A DNA stretch of 64,000 bases from positions 1-64,000 of the forward strand of contig NZ_FOVF01000026.1 of assembly GCF_900115085.1 (NCBI RefSeq), given 5' to 3'. The stretch comes from Dokdonella immobilis. GTDB taxonomy: Bacteria; Pseudomonadota; Gammaproteobacteria; Xanthomonadales; Rhodanobacteraceae. The position numbers and the translations under genes are program-made. The notes beneath the pieces were generated by a model. The model saw only the letters and a program-made list of their open reading frames with translations. It was not told where the DNA came from and searched no databases. This document shows positions 16,556 through 25,733 of the stretch, in pieces (position 1 is the first letter of the stretch; each line of letters begins with the position of its first letter).

Positions 16556-17362
16556 TCAGCTGGCCTGGGCCGGTCCGACGAGCTGCAAGCGTTCGGGCAA
16601 CCTGACCGTTGCCGCGATCGGCAGGTGATCGGAGACGAGGTGGGGCAGGGTGCGCAGTTCGTCGACCTCGATCGTCGAAGAGCCGAGGATATGGTCGATG
16701 GCCCGGTTCGGCGCCCAGCTCGGGAACGTGGCCGGTGGCCGCGACGGCGGCACCAGCGAGGTGCGCTTGAACAGGGTGCGCAGTTCGGGACTCTCGATCG
16801 GCGTGTTGAGATCGCCGATCAGCAGCGCGTTCGCATGGCCTTCGAGCAACTCGGTGATGTAGCCGAGCTGGTGCGCACGCGCCTGCGGCCCGAGCGAAAG
16901 GTGGGCAATCAGGACGACCAGGGATTGTTCGCCGCTGCCGTAGCGGACCCAGAGCACGCCGCGCCCGCGAATGCGACCCGGTAGCGGGTAGTCGAGAATC
17001 TCGCTCGGCTTGAGTTTCGAGAGCAGCCCATTGCTCGACGCGGCGACCTTGGCCACCTTGCGGTTGGGCTGATGGCTCCAGTACGGAAAGCCGGCGTTCT
17101 CGGCCAGGTATTGGGTCTGGTTGAGGAAGCCCGAGCGCAGGCTGCCGAAATCGGCTTCCTGCAGCGCAACCAGGTCGAACTCGGGAAGGATTTCGGCGAG
17201 ACCGTCCAGGTTGGCGCGCTTGCCGGTCGGCAGTACATGCTTCCAGCTGTGCGTCACGTATTCGCGATAGCGCTTGACGCTGCCGCCGGCGAGGATGTTG
17301 CAGCTCAGCACGCGAAGGTGCGTGGTGGCGGGGTTGGCGCTGGGGGCGGAGTTCTGGGTCAT
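16556..17362 (-). CDS. Endonuclease/exonuclease/phosphatase family hydrolase
   Basis: The 268-residue protein has the full EEP catalytic set: SCNIL near residue 20, LQEAD (metal-binding Glu), IAHLSLG (His), IGDLN (Asp/Asn), RAIDHIL and the terminal SDHLPI (Asp-His). These enzymes are Mg-dependent phosphodiesterases acting on nucleic acids, lipids or inositol phosphates; which one applies cannot be told from sequence. There is no clear signal peptide, so it is probably cytosolic. It is the last gene of a minus-strand run, separated by a strong hairpin from the upstream dsbA-like genes. Confidence 0.88.
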   Translation of the reverse strand: MTQNSAPSANPATTHLRVLSCNILAGGSVKRYREYVTHSWKHVLPTGKRANLDGLAEILPEFDLVALQEADFGSLRSGFLNQTQYLAENAGFPYWSHQPNRKVAKVAASSNGLLSKLKPSEILDYPLPGRIRGRGVLWVRYGSGEQSLVVLIAHLSLGPQARAHQLGYITELLEGHANALLIGDLNTPIESPELRTLFKRTSLVPPSRPPATFPSWAPNRAIDHILGSSTIEVDELRTLPHLVSDHLPIAATVRLPERLQLVGPAQAS

Positions 17363-17432
17363 TGCTGGAAAAAGGGTCCCGGAGTCACGCCGGGTACGGG
17401 CATCGAGAATGGCATACGGCAGTCTGGAACGC

Positions 17433-17457
17433 GAAGGCCGCCCAAAAGGCGGCCTTC
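17433..17457 (-). terminator. Strong hairpin after dsbA-like genes
   Basis: A perfect 10-bp stem GAAGGCCGCC/GGCGGCCTTC with a 5-nt loop lies between the dsbA-like gene and the next gene on the same strand. It has no T tract on either side, so it may slow or process RNA rather than act as a classical intrinsic terminator. Confidence 0.5.
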
Positions 17458-17494
17458 GGTTCGGGCAAGCGGGCCGTTTCGGATGTCGGCCAGG

Positions 17495-18175
17495 CTACTT
17501 GCCCTTCTCGTCGTGGGCCTTGCGGGCCAGCAGTTCGATCAATGCGACCATCTGCGGATAGCCGCCAGCCGAGGCGCCGGTCACCCGGTACTTGCCGTCG
17601 ACGATGATGGTCGGCGTGCCGTCGACACCGTACTTGGGCACCATGCTGCGCGAGCGCGCCAGTTTGCTCTCGACTTCGAACGAGGTCGCAATCTGCTTGA
17701 ACTTCTCGACATCGGCGCCGTGTTCACCGTAGAACGCAGCGATGTCGTCGAAGGAGCGGAACGCGCGGTGGTCACGGTGCACGGCGTCGAACATGGCCTG
17801 ATGGGTCTTGTCGAGCAGGCCGAGCGACTGCGCCGTGTAGAAGGCGCGGGCGAAGGCTTCCCACTGGTCGTTGAAGATCGCCGGCATGTAGCTGAATTCG
17901 GCGAACGCCGGCAGCTTGGCCTTGATCTCGTCGGCATAGGGCTGGAAATGCGCGCAGTGGATGCAGGCATAGCTGAACACTTCGAGTACCTCGACCTTGT
18001 CGCCGCTGGCGGTCGGCTGCGGTGGCTCGATCAGGAAATAGTTCTTGCCCACCTCGGCGGCGACCGGTGCGGCCGCATCGGCAGCGCCGGCGGCATCCTT
18101 GTGGTCCTGGGCGCAGGCGCTGAAGGTGAAGGCGAGCAGGGCGCCCATGAGCAGCTTGGACAAATGATTCAGCAT
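17495..18175 (-). CDS. DsbA-like thiol:disulfide oxidoreductase, lipoprotein type
   Basis: This is a periplasmic thioredoxin-fold oxidant that introduces disulfides. The 226-residue protein begins with a lipoprotein-like signal (LLAFTFSAC, Cys about 20) and an Ala-rich linker, then the active site CIHC (FSYACIHCAHF), the helical insert and the cis-Pro loop GVDGTPTIIV. CIHC differs from the CPHC of the neighbouring paralogue and would change the redox potential. It probably arose by tandem duplication with that paralogue 71 bp upstream, which shares the ending KYRxTGASAGGY. A membrane-anchored form may serve a separate set of clients. Confidence 0.9.
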   Translation of the reverse strand: MLNHLSKLLMGALLAFTFSACAQDHKDAAGAADAAAPVAAEVGKNYFLIEPPQPTASGDKVEVLEVFSYACIHCAHFQPYADEIKAKLPAFAEFSYMPAIFNDQWEAFARAFYTAQSLGLLDKTHQAMFDAVHRDHRAFRSFDDIAAFYGEHGADVEKFKQIATSFEVESKLARSRSMVPKYGVDGTPTIIVDGKYRVTGASAGGYPQMVALIELLARKAHDEKGK

Positions 18176-18246
18176 CGGGACTCTCTCCGGGGTCGGGTTC
18201 GTCGTTCAGACAGCAAATCGTGGCATGAGTTGCCCGGGGCGCTCGC

Positions 18247-18897
18247 TCAGCCGCCGCTGGCTTCCTTGTCGATCAGGTAACGGATCAGCGGTTCGATGCG
18301 GTCGTAGCCGCCGGCCGAAGCGCCGGTGATGCGGTACTTGCCGTTGACGATGAACTCGGGCGTGCCGTCGACGCCATAGGCCTTGACCAGGGCGTCGTTG
18401 CGCTTGAGCTTGGCTTCGATGGCGAACGAACGCGAGGTGGCGGTGAAGTCCTCGGCGCTGACCCCGTACTTCGAATAGAAGTCGGCGATCGAGGCAAACG
18501 TCGGCGAGCGGCCGTCGAGCTTGCGGTCGACATAGATCGCGCGAAAAACGTCAGCGTGGGACTTTTCCTGGATGCCGAGCGCCTGTGCCGTATAGAACGC
18601 GCGCGCATAGGTCTTCCAGGCGTCGAAGCCGAATTGCACCGGCAGGTAGACGAACTCGGCATTGGGCGGCAGGTTCTTCTTCATCTCGGCCACCATCGGC
18701 GAGACTTCATTGCAGTGCGGGCAGGCGTAGGAGAACGCTTCGACGACCTCGATCTTGTCGCCAGTGGTGGTCGCCTGGGCCGGTTCGATGCGGAAGTAGT
18801 TCTTGCCTTCCTGCCATGGGGCCGGCGCGAGTGCCTGGGCCGATGCGGTGGCGGCGAATCCGAGGCCGAGGGCCAGGGCGAAAACAGTTCTAAGCAT
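18247..18897 (-). CDS. dsbA: DsbA thiol:disulfide interchange protein
   Basis: This is a periplasmic disulfide oxidant. The 216-residue protein has a cleavable signal peptide (ALGLGFAATASAQA), active site CPHC in EAFSYACPHCNEV (identical to E. coli DsbA), and the cis-Pro loop GVDGTPEFIV. It fits the gamma-proteobacterial DsbA length. It is followed by a lipoprotein paralogue and preceded by cytochrome c4, the order seen around dsbA in many pseudomonads and Xanthomonads. A DsbB would be needed to re-oxidise it; none is present in this window. Confidence 0.93.
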   Translation of the reverse strand: MLRTVFALALGLGFAATASAQALAPAPWQEGKNYFRIEPAQATTTGDKIEVVEAFSYACPHCNEVSPMVAEMKKNLPPNAEFVYLPVQFGFDAWKTYARAFYTAQALGIQEKSHADVFRAIYVDRKLDGRSPTFASIADFYSKYGVSAEDFTATSRSFAIEAKLKRNDALVKAYGVDGTPEFIVNGKYRITGASAGGYDRIEPLIRYLIDKEASGG

Positions 18898-18978
18898 GGT
18901 TCGGTGCTCCGCGGCGGGTGGGCGCGCGGCGTGCGCGCCCGGACATTGTCGTCAGCGCTGGCTGAACGATGGCGGAAA

Positions 18979-19632
18979 TCAATCCGCCGCCACGCTCTTG
19001 GCCGTGTGCAGGCCCTGGGCGTAGGAAGCGAGGGCGGCGATATCGGCCTCGCTCAGGCGCTTGGCGATGTCGGGCATGATCTTGGCGTGGTCGTCGTCGC
19101 CCCAGCTCGTGCCGCTGCGCCATTCACCGAGCTTTGCGCTGACATAGTCGGCCCACTGGCCGGCCAATTGCGGATAGGCCACGCCGGCCATGCCGCGGCC
19201 AGACGGGCCATGGCAGGCCATGCAGGCGGGAATGCCGAGATCGCTGTCGCCGGCCCGATAGAGCTTCTGCGCGCGCTCGACATAGGCCTCGTCGGTCTGT
19301 CCCGGCGTTACCTGCTGCGACGCGAAGTAGGCGCCGAGATCGTGCATGTCCTGTTCGCTCAGGGCCGCCGCGAACGGTGCCATGATCGGGTTGACGCGCT
19401 TGCCGGCCTTGAAGTTGCCAAGCTGGCGGGCGATGTAGGATTCGTTCTGGCCAGCCAGCTTCGGATAGGTTGCGTTCGCCGAATTGCCGTCGACGCCGTG
19501 GCAGGCGCCGCAGACCGCGGCCTTGCCCTGGCCGGCCGTGGCATCACCGAGGACATTGGAATCCGGGGTCTCGGCACAGGCCAGACCGGCGCCGAACAGC
19601 AGGGCGAAGGCAAAAACTCGCGGAAAACTCAT
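18979..19632 (-). CDS. Cytochrome c4 (dihaem)
   Basis: This is a periplasmic electron carrier that feeds terminal oxidases. The 217-residue protein has a signal peptide (FALLFGAGLACA) and two homologous cytochrome c domains. Each has a haem motif: CGACH in the first and CMACH in the second. Met ligands are likely in NPIMAPFA and AKIMPDIA. The ATG that starts the signal peptide is preceded by CGGAG. It is divergent from engB across 143 bp, which must hold both promoters; this pairing is common in gammaproteobacteria. Confidence 0.95.
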   Translation of the reverse strand: MSFPRVFAFALLFGAGLACAETPDSNVLGDATAGQGKAAVCGACHGVDGNSANATYPKLAGQNESYIARQLGNFKAGKRVNPIMAPFAAALSEQDMHDLGAYFASQQVTPGQTDEAYVERAQKLYRAGDSDLGIPACMACHGPSGRGMAGVAYPQLAGQWADYVSAKLGEWRSGTSWGDDDHAKIMPDIAKRLSEADIAALASYAQGLHTAKSVAAD

Positions 19633-19775
19633 ACACTGACTCCGGAAAGACGGGGAATCCACGCGCTGTCGGGGAAAATGCAGACAGGGCGGAGGCGATA
19701 ACCTCCGAATTATCCGTGCCAGCCGAAGGCCGGTCAAACGCCGCCCGGCCCCGAAAGCCCAACCAACGGACCACC

Positions 19776-20414
19776 ATGCATATCCTGCACACGGCGAAAT
19801 TCCTCAAGAGCGCAGGCAGCCTGCGCGACATGCCTGCCGACAGTGGCCGCGAGGTCGCGTTCGCCGGCCGTTCGAATGCCGGAAAATCCAGCGCATTGAA
19901 CGCCTTGGCCTCGCACAAGGGGCTGGCCCGGGTCAGCAAGACGCCGGGTCGAACGCAGCTGCTGAACGTGTTTTCGATCGATGACGAGCGACGCCTGGTC
20001 GATCTGCCGGGCTATGGCTACGCCAAGGTGCCGGTTGGTGTGCGCGACCAGTGGCGCGGCATGGTCGACGGTTACCTGCGCCATCGCGAGGCCCTGAAGG
20101 GCCTGGTCCTGATCATGGACAGCCGCCATCCGCTGAAGGATTTCGATCGCCAGATGCTCGACTACGCGGCGGCCATCGCCAAGCCCTGCCATGTGCTGCT
20201 GACCAAGGCGGACAAAATGTCGCGCGGCGAAGCGGCGCGCACGCTGGCCGAGGTGCGCAAGGCGCTTGCCGAAGATGCAGCCGCCCCAGCGGCGGTCAGC
20301 GTGCAACTTTTTTCGGCGACCGCGAAGACCGGCCTCGAGGAGGCGCGCAATGTCATTGCCGGCTGGCTCGACTTGCCGGCCACGACGCCGGCAGCGGGTG
20401 GCAAGCCGCGCTGA
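19776..20414 (+). CDS. engB: Ribosome-biogenesis GTPase EngB (YihA/YsxC)
   Basis: This essential small GTPase is involved in large-subunit assembly. The 212-residue protein shows all G motifs in order: GRSNAGKSS (G1), SKTPGRTQLLN (G2), DLPGYGYAKV (G3), TKADKM (G4) and FSATAKTG (G5). The ATG chosen begins MHILHTAKFL, matching the family's N-terminus; the frame stays open far upstream but only as an antisense shadow of cytochrome c4. The RBS is weak. It is followed by gshA after 60 bp. Confidence 0.96.
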   Translation: MHILHTAKFLKSAGSLRDMPADSGREVAFAGRSNAGKSSALNALASHKGLARVSKTPGRTQLLNVFSIDDERRLVDLPGYGYAKVPVGVRDQWRGMVDGYLRHREALKGLVLIMDSRHPLKDFDRQMLDYAAAIAKPCHVLLTKADKMSRGEAARTLAEVRKALAEDAAAPAAVSVQLFSATAKTGLEEARNVIAGWLDLPATTPAAGGKPR

Positions 20415-20474
20415 AGTCCCTTGCGCGGTGCCCCGGCGGCCCCATATCGCCGGGTCAAGCCCGAGGAAATTCCC

Positions 20475-21839
20475 ATGTCCGGACCCAGCTCCGTCAAGGA
20501 CGAGCCGATCACCGACAAGCGCCAGCTGGTTAACTATATCGAGCAGGGCGGCAAACCCGAGTCCGACTGGCGCATCGGCACCGAACACGAGAAGTTCGGC
20601 TTCCGTCTCGACGACCTGCGGCCGCTGACCTGGGAGGGAGAGCAGGGCATCGGCGCCCTGCTTGAAGGCCTGACCCGCTTCGGCTGGCAGCGCGTAATCG
20701 AGAAAGACAAGCTGATTGCCCTGTTGCGCGAGGGCGCCTCGGTCACCCTGGAGCCGGCCGGCCAGTTCGAACTCTCGGGCGCGCCGCTGGAAAACATCCA
20801 CCAGACCTGCGCCGAGGTGCACACCCACCTGAAGGAAGTGAAGGCCGTTGCCGACGAACTCGGCGTCGGTTTCCTCGGCATGGGCTTCCAGCCGAAATGG
20901 CGACGCGAGGACATGCCGTGGATGCCGAAAGGCCGCTACGCGATCATGCGCCGCTACATGCCGACGGTTGGCTCGCTCGGCCTCGATATGATGACGCGCA
21001 CCTGCACGGTCCAGGTCAACCTCGATTTCTCCGACGAGGCCGACATGGTGCGCAAGTTCCGCACCTCGCTGGCCCTGCAGCCGATCGCCACGGCCCTGTT
21101 CGCCGATTCGCCATTCACCGACGGCAAGCCGAACGGCTACCTCAGCTACCGCTCGCACATCTGGACGGATACGGACCCCGATCGCACCGGCATGCTCGAT
21201 TTCGTCTTCGAGGACGGCTTCGGCTACGAGCGCTACGTCGATTATCTGCTCGACGTGCCGATGTACTTCAGCTATCGAGACGGCGTCTACCACGACCTCG
21301 CCGGACAGTCGTTCCGCAAGTTCATGCGTGGCGAGCTCGCGGCACTGCCCGGGGCGACGCCGACGATGACCGACTGGGCCGACCACATGACCACGGCCTT
21401 TCCCGAGGTGCGCCTGAAGAAGTACCTCGAGATGCGCGGCGCCGACGGGGGTCCGTGGAATCGCCTGTGCGCGCTGCCGGCATTCTGGGTCGGCCTGCTC
21501 TACGACACGGCTGCGCTCGATGCGGCCTGGGATCTGGTCAAGGATTTCACCCGCGAGGAACGCAACGCCCTGCGGGACGGCGTGCCGAAGCACGGCCTCA
21601 AGCTGCCGTTCCGCAAGGGTACCCTGCGTGATATCGCGACCGAGGCATTGAAGATCTCGGCGAATGGATTGCGTGCGCGGGCGCGCAAGAACTGGGAAGG
21701 GGTCGATGAGAGCATCTTCCTGACTCCGCTGATCGAGATCGTCGAGGCCAATGAGACCCCCGCCGAGCGCAAGCTCGCCTTGTACAACGGCCGCTGGAAC
21801 CACAGCGTCGATCCGGTGTTTCGCGAGTTCCTTTATTGA
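20475..21839 (+). CDS. gshA: Glutamate-cysteine ligase, plant type
   Basis: This cytosolic enzyme makes gamma-glutamylcysteine, the first step of glutathione synthesis. The 454-residue protein matches the plant/alphaproteobacterial/Xanthomonad GCS2 class. It has [12 protein letters not shown] for the substrate-binding Glu region, [37 protein letters not shown] and the C-terminal FREFLY. GAGGA precedes the ATG; an upstream in-frame ATG lacks support. In the plant enzyme activity is set by disulfide redox state, but I did not verify the corresponding Cys pair here. The gene stands alone; no gshB is in this window. Confidence 0.95.
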   Translation: MSGPSSVKDEPITDKRQLVNYIEQGGKPESDWRIGTEHEKFGFRLDDLRPLTWEGEQGIGALLEGLTRFGWQRVIEKDKLIALLREGASVTLEPAGQFELSGAPLENIHQTCAEVHTHLKEVKAVADELGVGFLGMGFQPKWRREDMPWMPKGRYAIMRRYMPTVGSLGLDMMTRTCTVQVNLDFSDEADMVRKFRTSLALQPIATALFADSPFTDGKPNGYLSYRSHIWTDTDPDRTGMLDFVFEDGFGYERYVDYLLDVPMYFSYRDGVYHDLAGQSFRKFMRGELAALPGATPTMTDWADHMTTAFPEVRLKKYLEMRGADGGPWNRLCALPAFWVGLLYDTAALDAAWDLVKDFTREERNALRDGVPKHGLKLPFRKGTLRDIATEALKISANGLRARARKNWEGVDESIFLTPLIEIVEANETPAERKLALYNGRWNHSVDPVFREFLY

Positions 21840-22034
21840 GATCCGTAGCCCCGGCCGCAGCCGTACGGCTTCCGCGCCGGCGCGCATCATCCGAGCGGCC
21901 GTGCCTCGACATGAACCCGGCCAGCCCGCGCCCGTTCCACCACGCGTGAGCCATCCCTGCGCGATGGCGAGCGTTCCCGAACCTGCTCCCGGCGTGGGTC
22001 GCCTGCCCGGCGATTCGCCCTGGGCTTCGCGTGG

Positions 22035-22943
22035 TCAGTGCTTCGAGCGCAGGCTGATCGCGACGCTGCCGAGGATCAGGGCGCCGGCGATCAGCATTGG
22101 GACCGTGATCGCTTCACCGAGCAGCAGCCAGGCCCAGGCGGCGGCGAACAGCGGCACGAGGTAGGTTGCGGTGGCCGCGCGCGAAGCGCCGTTGCGCTGG
22201 ATGAGGCGGTAATAGAGCAGGAACGCGAAGCCCGTGCAGAGCATGCCGAGTGTGCCGGCGCTCAACCACGCCGCGAGCGGGATGGCATGCGCGGGCCAGG
22301 CGGCGAACGCAAGCGGCAGCAGCAGCAAGGCCGACATCGACAGCGTGCCGGCGGCGACGGCGACTGGCGGCAGATCGGTCAGGTACCGACGGACCATGTT
22401 CGCGCCGATGCCGTAGAGCAAGGCGGCCGAAGTCGCGGCGACCACGGCGAGCAGGTTGCCGGCACCCGCGCTTCGGCTCGTGGCCAGGACGACGACGCCG
22501 GCGAAGCCGACGAGCAGGGCCAGGGCCCGCCGCGCGCCCATCTTCTCGCCGTATACGGCAAAGGCCACAAGCGCGGCGAAGAGCACGGTCGTCGCATTGC
22601 AGATCGCGCCGATCGCGGCTGGCGCGCGCTGCGCGGCCCATGCAAACAGGACGAAAGGAACAGCCGAATTGATCGCGCCGATGGCGGCCAGGCGCGGCCA
22701 GATCGCGCTCGGAATCTGCCGACGTACGCGCCAGGCGAAAGGAATCAGGGCGAGTGCGCCGAGGGCCAGACGGACCTCGACCAGGGCGACCGATCCGAAC
22801 TCCGGAGCGGCCACGCGCATGAACAGGAACGAGGCGCCCCAGATCGCGCCGAGCAGGCCCAATTCGACCGGCGTCAGCCAATCGCGATTTATGGGTCGCG
22901 CGAGCGGTAGCGCGGGCAGGGCTGAGCAATGATTGGCTGACAT
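22035..22943 (-). CDS. EamA/DMT-family exporter
   Basis: This is an inner-membrane transporter of the drug/metabolite superfamily. The roughly 302-residue protein has about ten hydrophobic segments arranged as two EamA repeats. The first opens with LGLLGAIWGASFLFMRVAAPE and the second with LLYGIGANMVRRYL; it ends with LLLGEAITVPMLIAGALILGSVAI. The substrate is unknown. Two ATGs are possible: the one used here (MSANH) and one 27 bp upstream. It is divergent from a LysR regulator, which probably controls it. Confidence 0.88.
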   Translation of the reverse strand: MSANHCSALPALPLARPINRDWLTPVELGLLGAIWGASFLFMRVAAPEFGSVALVEVRLALGALALIPFAWRVRRQIPSAIWPRLAAIGAINSAVPFVLFAWAAQRAPAAIGAICNATTVLFAALVAFAVYGEKMGARRALALLVGFAGVVVLATSRSAGAGNLLAVVAATSAALLYGIGANMVRRYLTDLPPVAVAAGTLSMSALLLLPLAFAAWPAHAIPLAAWLSAGTLGMLCTGFAFLLYYRLIQRNGASRAATATYLVPLFAAAWAWLLLGEAITVPMLIAGALILGSVAISLRSKH

Positions 22944-23046
22944 GGCGGAAATCCCGGGTTGGACTGGCATCCATTTTCCGCTTGCGCAGGCGCTCCACAA
23001 GCGCGTAGTTTGCATCCAGGCCACAAGCCAGATTTGTGTCTAGCCG

Positions 23047-24021
23047 ATGAACCTTCGCCCCAACCTGCTTCCGGCCCTTGGCGTTTTCGCCGCCGCCGCG
23101 CGCTATCAGAACTTCGCCCACGCGGCCGAGGAACTGCACCTGACCGCGAGCGCCGTCAGCCACCATGTGCGGCGACTCGAAGCCGCCCTCGACATCGTCC
23201 TGTTCCATCGCCATGCGCGTGGCGTCAGCCTGACCGGTGAGGGGCGCGAACTGGCCGATGCGGCCACGCTCGCGGTCTCGGAACTGCAGGGTGTAGCCGA
23301 GTCACTCGGCCGCAAGCGCGATGGCCAGCGCCTGCGCATCAACACGCTGCACTCGCTGACCTTCAGCTGGCTATTGCCGCGCCTGCCGCGCTTCCTGCAG
23401 CAGCATCCGGACTTGCGTGTCAGCATCGAGACGGACACGGCACTGACCCGTTTCGAGGATGGCGGGCCGGACCTGGCGATCCGTCACGGCCCCGGCCACT
23501 GGACCGGATTGAAGGCGCAGCACCTGATGGATGACGAACTGTTCCCGGTCGCTTCGCCTTCGTTGGCCGGCCTCGACTCGATCGTCGAGCCGCGGCAGAT
23601 CGCGCAACTGCCCCTGATTTCGGACAACGCCCTGCAGGGATGGCGCGACTGGTTCCGCGCGGCCGGCTTGCGTGGCTTCCGGCTGCCGCCGATGCACCTG
23701 CTCAGCGACAGCAGCGGCGTCATGCGCGCAGCGGCCCTCGGCATCGGTGCCGCACTGGCCCGCCGCCATATCGCCGAGCCGTTCTTCGAACGCGGCGAAC
23801 TGGTGCGCCTGCCGGGCCCTGCGCTGAAGACCCGGTTTGCCTACTATGCCGTGCATCCGGCCCATCGAGCGCTCAGCCCCGCGGCCGATGCCTTCGTCGA
23901 ATGGCTGAAAGGCGAAGCCCAGCGCGATGCCGCTGAACTGAACCCGGCGGGGCCGGATGATGGCGATCAGACGAAGCGGGCCGCGGTTCGCGAAAAGCCC
24001 CGGAGCCAGCGGCGAAAATAG
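23047..24021 (+). CDS. LysR-family transcriptional regulator (GcvA-like)
   Basis: The 324-residue protein has an N-terminal winged helix-turn-helix (LGVFAAAARYQNFAHAAEELHLTASAVSHHVRRLE, about 10-45) and a periplasmic-binding-like effector domain of the GcvA subgroup (DLAIRHGPGHWTGL; VMRAAALGIGAALARRH). The C-terminal 30 residues are polar and extend beyond the usual end. It is divergently transcribed from the EamA exporter with about 100 bp between them, the classic arrangement for a LysR regulator acting on its neighbour. The effector is unknown. Confidence 0.93.
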   Translation: MNLRPNLLPALGVFAAAARYQNFAHAAEELHLTASAVSHHVRRLEAALDIVLFHRHARGVSLTGEGRELADAATLAVSELQGVAESLGRKRDGQRLRINTLHSLTFSWLLPRLPRFLQQHPDLRVSIETDTALTRFEDGGPDLAIRHGPGHWTGLKAQHLMDDELFPVASPSLAGLDSIVEPRQIAQLPLISDNALQGWRDWFRAAGLRGFRLPPMHLLSDSSGVMRAAALGIGAALARRHIAEPFFERGELVRLPGPALKTRFAYYAVHPAHRALSPAADAFVEWLKGEAQRDAAELNPAGPDDGDQTKRAAVREKPRSQRRK

Positions 24022-24123
24022 GCGGCCATGAACAGCGGCGCGCGAATCGGATCCGAAGCTCAACTCGTTGCGATACAGCGACTCCGTGCAAGCCATTCCG
24101 GTTCCGGCTTCAGGCGCTCTTGC

Positions 24124-25035
24124 ATGCGGAATCCCGCCGCTGCCGGCGGCTCGGCTTCCTGCAAGGGCATCGCAGCGTGGGTGCTTGCACTGGCCTCGAT
24201 CGTTGCAGCGCCATGCGCGGGCAGCGCCAGAGCCGCCGCCATCCCCTCGTTCGATCATGTCGTCGTGGTCGTCATGGAAAACCATGGCTACTCATCGATC
24301 ATTGGCAATGCCGATGCACCCTATGTCAACGCGCTGGCCGCGCAGGGCGCGAGTTTCACCGCGTCCTACGCCGTCACCCATCCGAGCCAGCCGAACTACC
24401 TGGCCATGTACTCGGGATCGACGCAGGGCGTCACGACCGACAGCTGTCCCCAGGACTTCGCCGGCGTTGCCAATCTCGGTGGCCAGCTGATCGCCGCAGG
24501 CAGGAGCTTCGTCGGCTATGCCGAGGATCTGCCGGCGGCGGGCTATACCGGCTGCAGCGCTGGCCTGTACGTGCGCAAGCACAATCCCTGGGTCGATTTC
24601 GACGATGTCCCGCCCGGCAGCAATCAGCCCTTCAGTGCATTCCCGACCGATTTCAGCCTGCTGCCTGACGTCGCCTTCTTGATCCCCAACCAGTGCAACA
24701 ACACCCATGACTGCGCGATCGCTGTCGGCGACGCCTGGCTGCAGGCGCATGTCGATGCCTACGCGCAATGGGCGAAGACCCACGAGAGCCTTTTGATCCT
24801 GACCTGGGACGAGGACGCGGGCGAGGACGCCAACCGTATCGTCACGCTGTTCGTCGGCGCGCATGTGCTGGCGGGCGAATATGCCGAGCCGACCGGGCAC
24901 TACCGGACCCTGGCCACCCTGCAGGCCATGCATGGCCTGCCCGCGATCGGCGCGACGGTCGGGCTCGCACCGGTTACCGACATATGGAGCGACATCGTCT
25001 TCAGCGACGGTTTCGAGGGCGCCCCCTTGCGTTGA
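24124..25035 (+). CDS. Secreted phosphoesterase/acid phosphatase
   Basis: The protein belongs to the alkaline-phosphatase-like/phospholipase C phosphoesterase group. FDHVVVVVMENHGYSSI gives the metal-binding Glu-Asn-His, a Thr/Ser nucleophile region follows at YAVTHPSQPNYLAMYSG, and LILTWDEDAGE holds the late metal-binding Asp/Glu. The start used gives a 303-residue precursor with a normal signal peptide (WVLALASIVAAPCAGSARA); an ATG 96 bp upstream would add an improbable long N-region. The C-terminus ends IVFSDGFEGAPLR, a DGFE tail that I recall on many exported Xanthomonad proteins. The substrate (phospholipid or phosphomonoester) is not determined. Confidence 0.85.
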   Translation: MRNPAAAGGSASCKGIAAWVLALASIVAAPCAGSARAAAIPSFDHVVVVVMENHGYSSIIGNADAPYVNALAAQGASFTASYAVTHPSQPNYLAMYSGSTQGVTTDSCPQDFAGVANLGGQLIAAGRSFVGYAEDLPAAGYTGCSAGLYVRKHNPWVDFDDVPPGSNQPFSAFPTDFSLLPDVAFLIPNQCNNTHDCAIAVGDAWLQAHVDAYAQWAKTHESLLILTWDEDAGEDANRIVTLFVGAHVLAGEYAEPTGHYRTLATLQAMHGLPAIGATVGLAPVTDIWSDIVFSDGFEGAPLR

Positions 25036-25068
25036 GGCAGGTCGTGGCGCCCTCGATACGCCGCTTGC

Positions 25069-25467
25069 TCAGGGCCAGAGCGCGAGCACGAGTCCGATGA
25101 TCGTGAACTGCACGGTGTGGTAACCGGCGTTGATCAGGAACAGCTTCAGGCTCCTGCGTTCGAACAGGTAGTTGATGCCGAAGCTCGCGCCGACCCAGCA
25201 CAGGCCGGCCGCGAAGCCGGCGCCGAGGCCGAGCGAAACGGGTGGACGCGGACCGAGGAAGAGTGCGAAGACGAGCGAGGCGATCAGGCTCAGCACGAAG
25301 GCCAGGCCGAAGATCAGGCCCATGTTCGCGTTCTTGATCTGCTCTTCGCTGACGCCGGCCTCACGCTGCCAAGGCTTGCCGAACAGCACGGGCGAGTACC
25401 ACAGGCCGCCGAGCACGAAGGCCGAAACCGCAGCGACGAGTACCGCCCAGATATTGAATTCGGGCAT
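25069..25467 (-). CDS. DUF1761 membrane protein
   Basis: The 132-residue protein has four predicted transmembrane helices. It opens with INIWAVLVAAVSAFVLGGLWYSPVLFGKPW-like text (first helix plus the WYSPxLFG motif of DUF1761) and a conserved YHTVQF near the C-terminus. Function is unknown; the family is widespread in bacteria as a small inner-membrane protein. It is convergent with the phosphoesterase gene. The 266-bp gap on its upstream side shows nothing recognisable beyond the probable promoter. Confidence 0.9.
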   Translation of the reverse strand: MPEFNIWAVLVAAVSAFVLGGLWYSPVLFGKPWQREAGVSEEQIKNANMGLIFGLAFVLSLIASLVFALFLGPRPPVSLGLGAGFAAGLCWVGASFGINYLFERRSLKLFLINAGYHTVQFTIIGLVLALWP

Positions 25468-25733
25468 CGATCGTTTCCCCCTGGAGTAGTGGACCGCAAT
25501 GATCCTGCCGCAGCCCGCGGCCTCATGTATAGGAAAAATGTGATCAACAAGTGCCTCAGCCGTCGGGCGCCCCGGCCGTCATCGAAGTCAAACGGCCCGG
25601 GGCTCGCTTCGCGCCGGTGCGCAGCCCTGCTTCGGATCACGGCAACACGTGCCGGATCCGGGGCCGCCGTGCCCCTGTACGGCCCTTCCGGCAGCAGAAG
25701 ACAGGCGCAGCGATTGCGATACACCGATACCCC

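Noticed and set aside
17433-17457. Classical rho-independent terminator
   Set aside because: The stem is excellent but no T run follows on either strand, so it was kept only as a hairpin of uncertain function.
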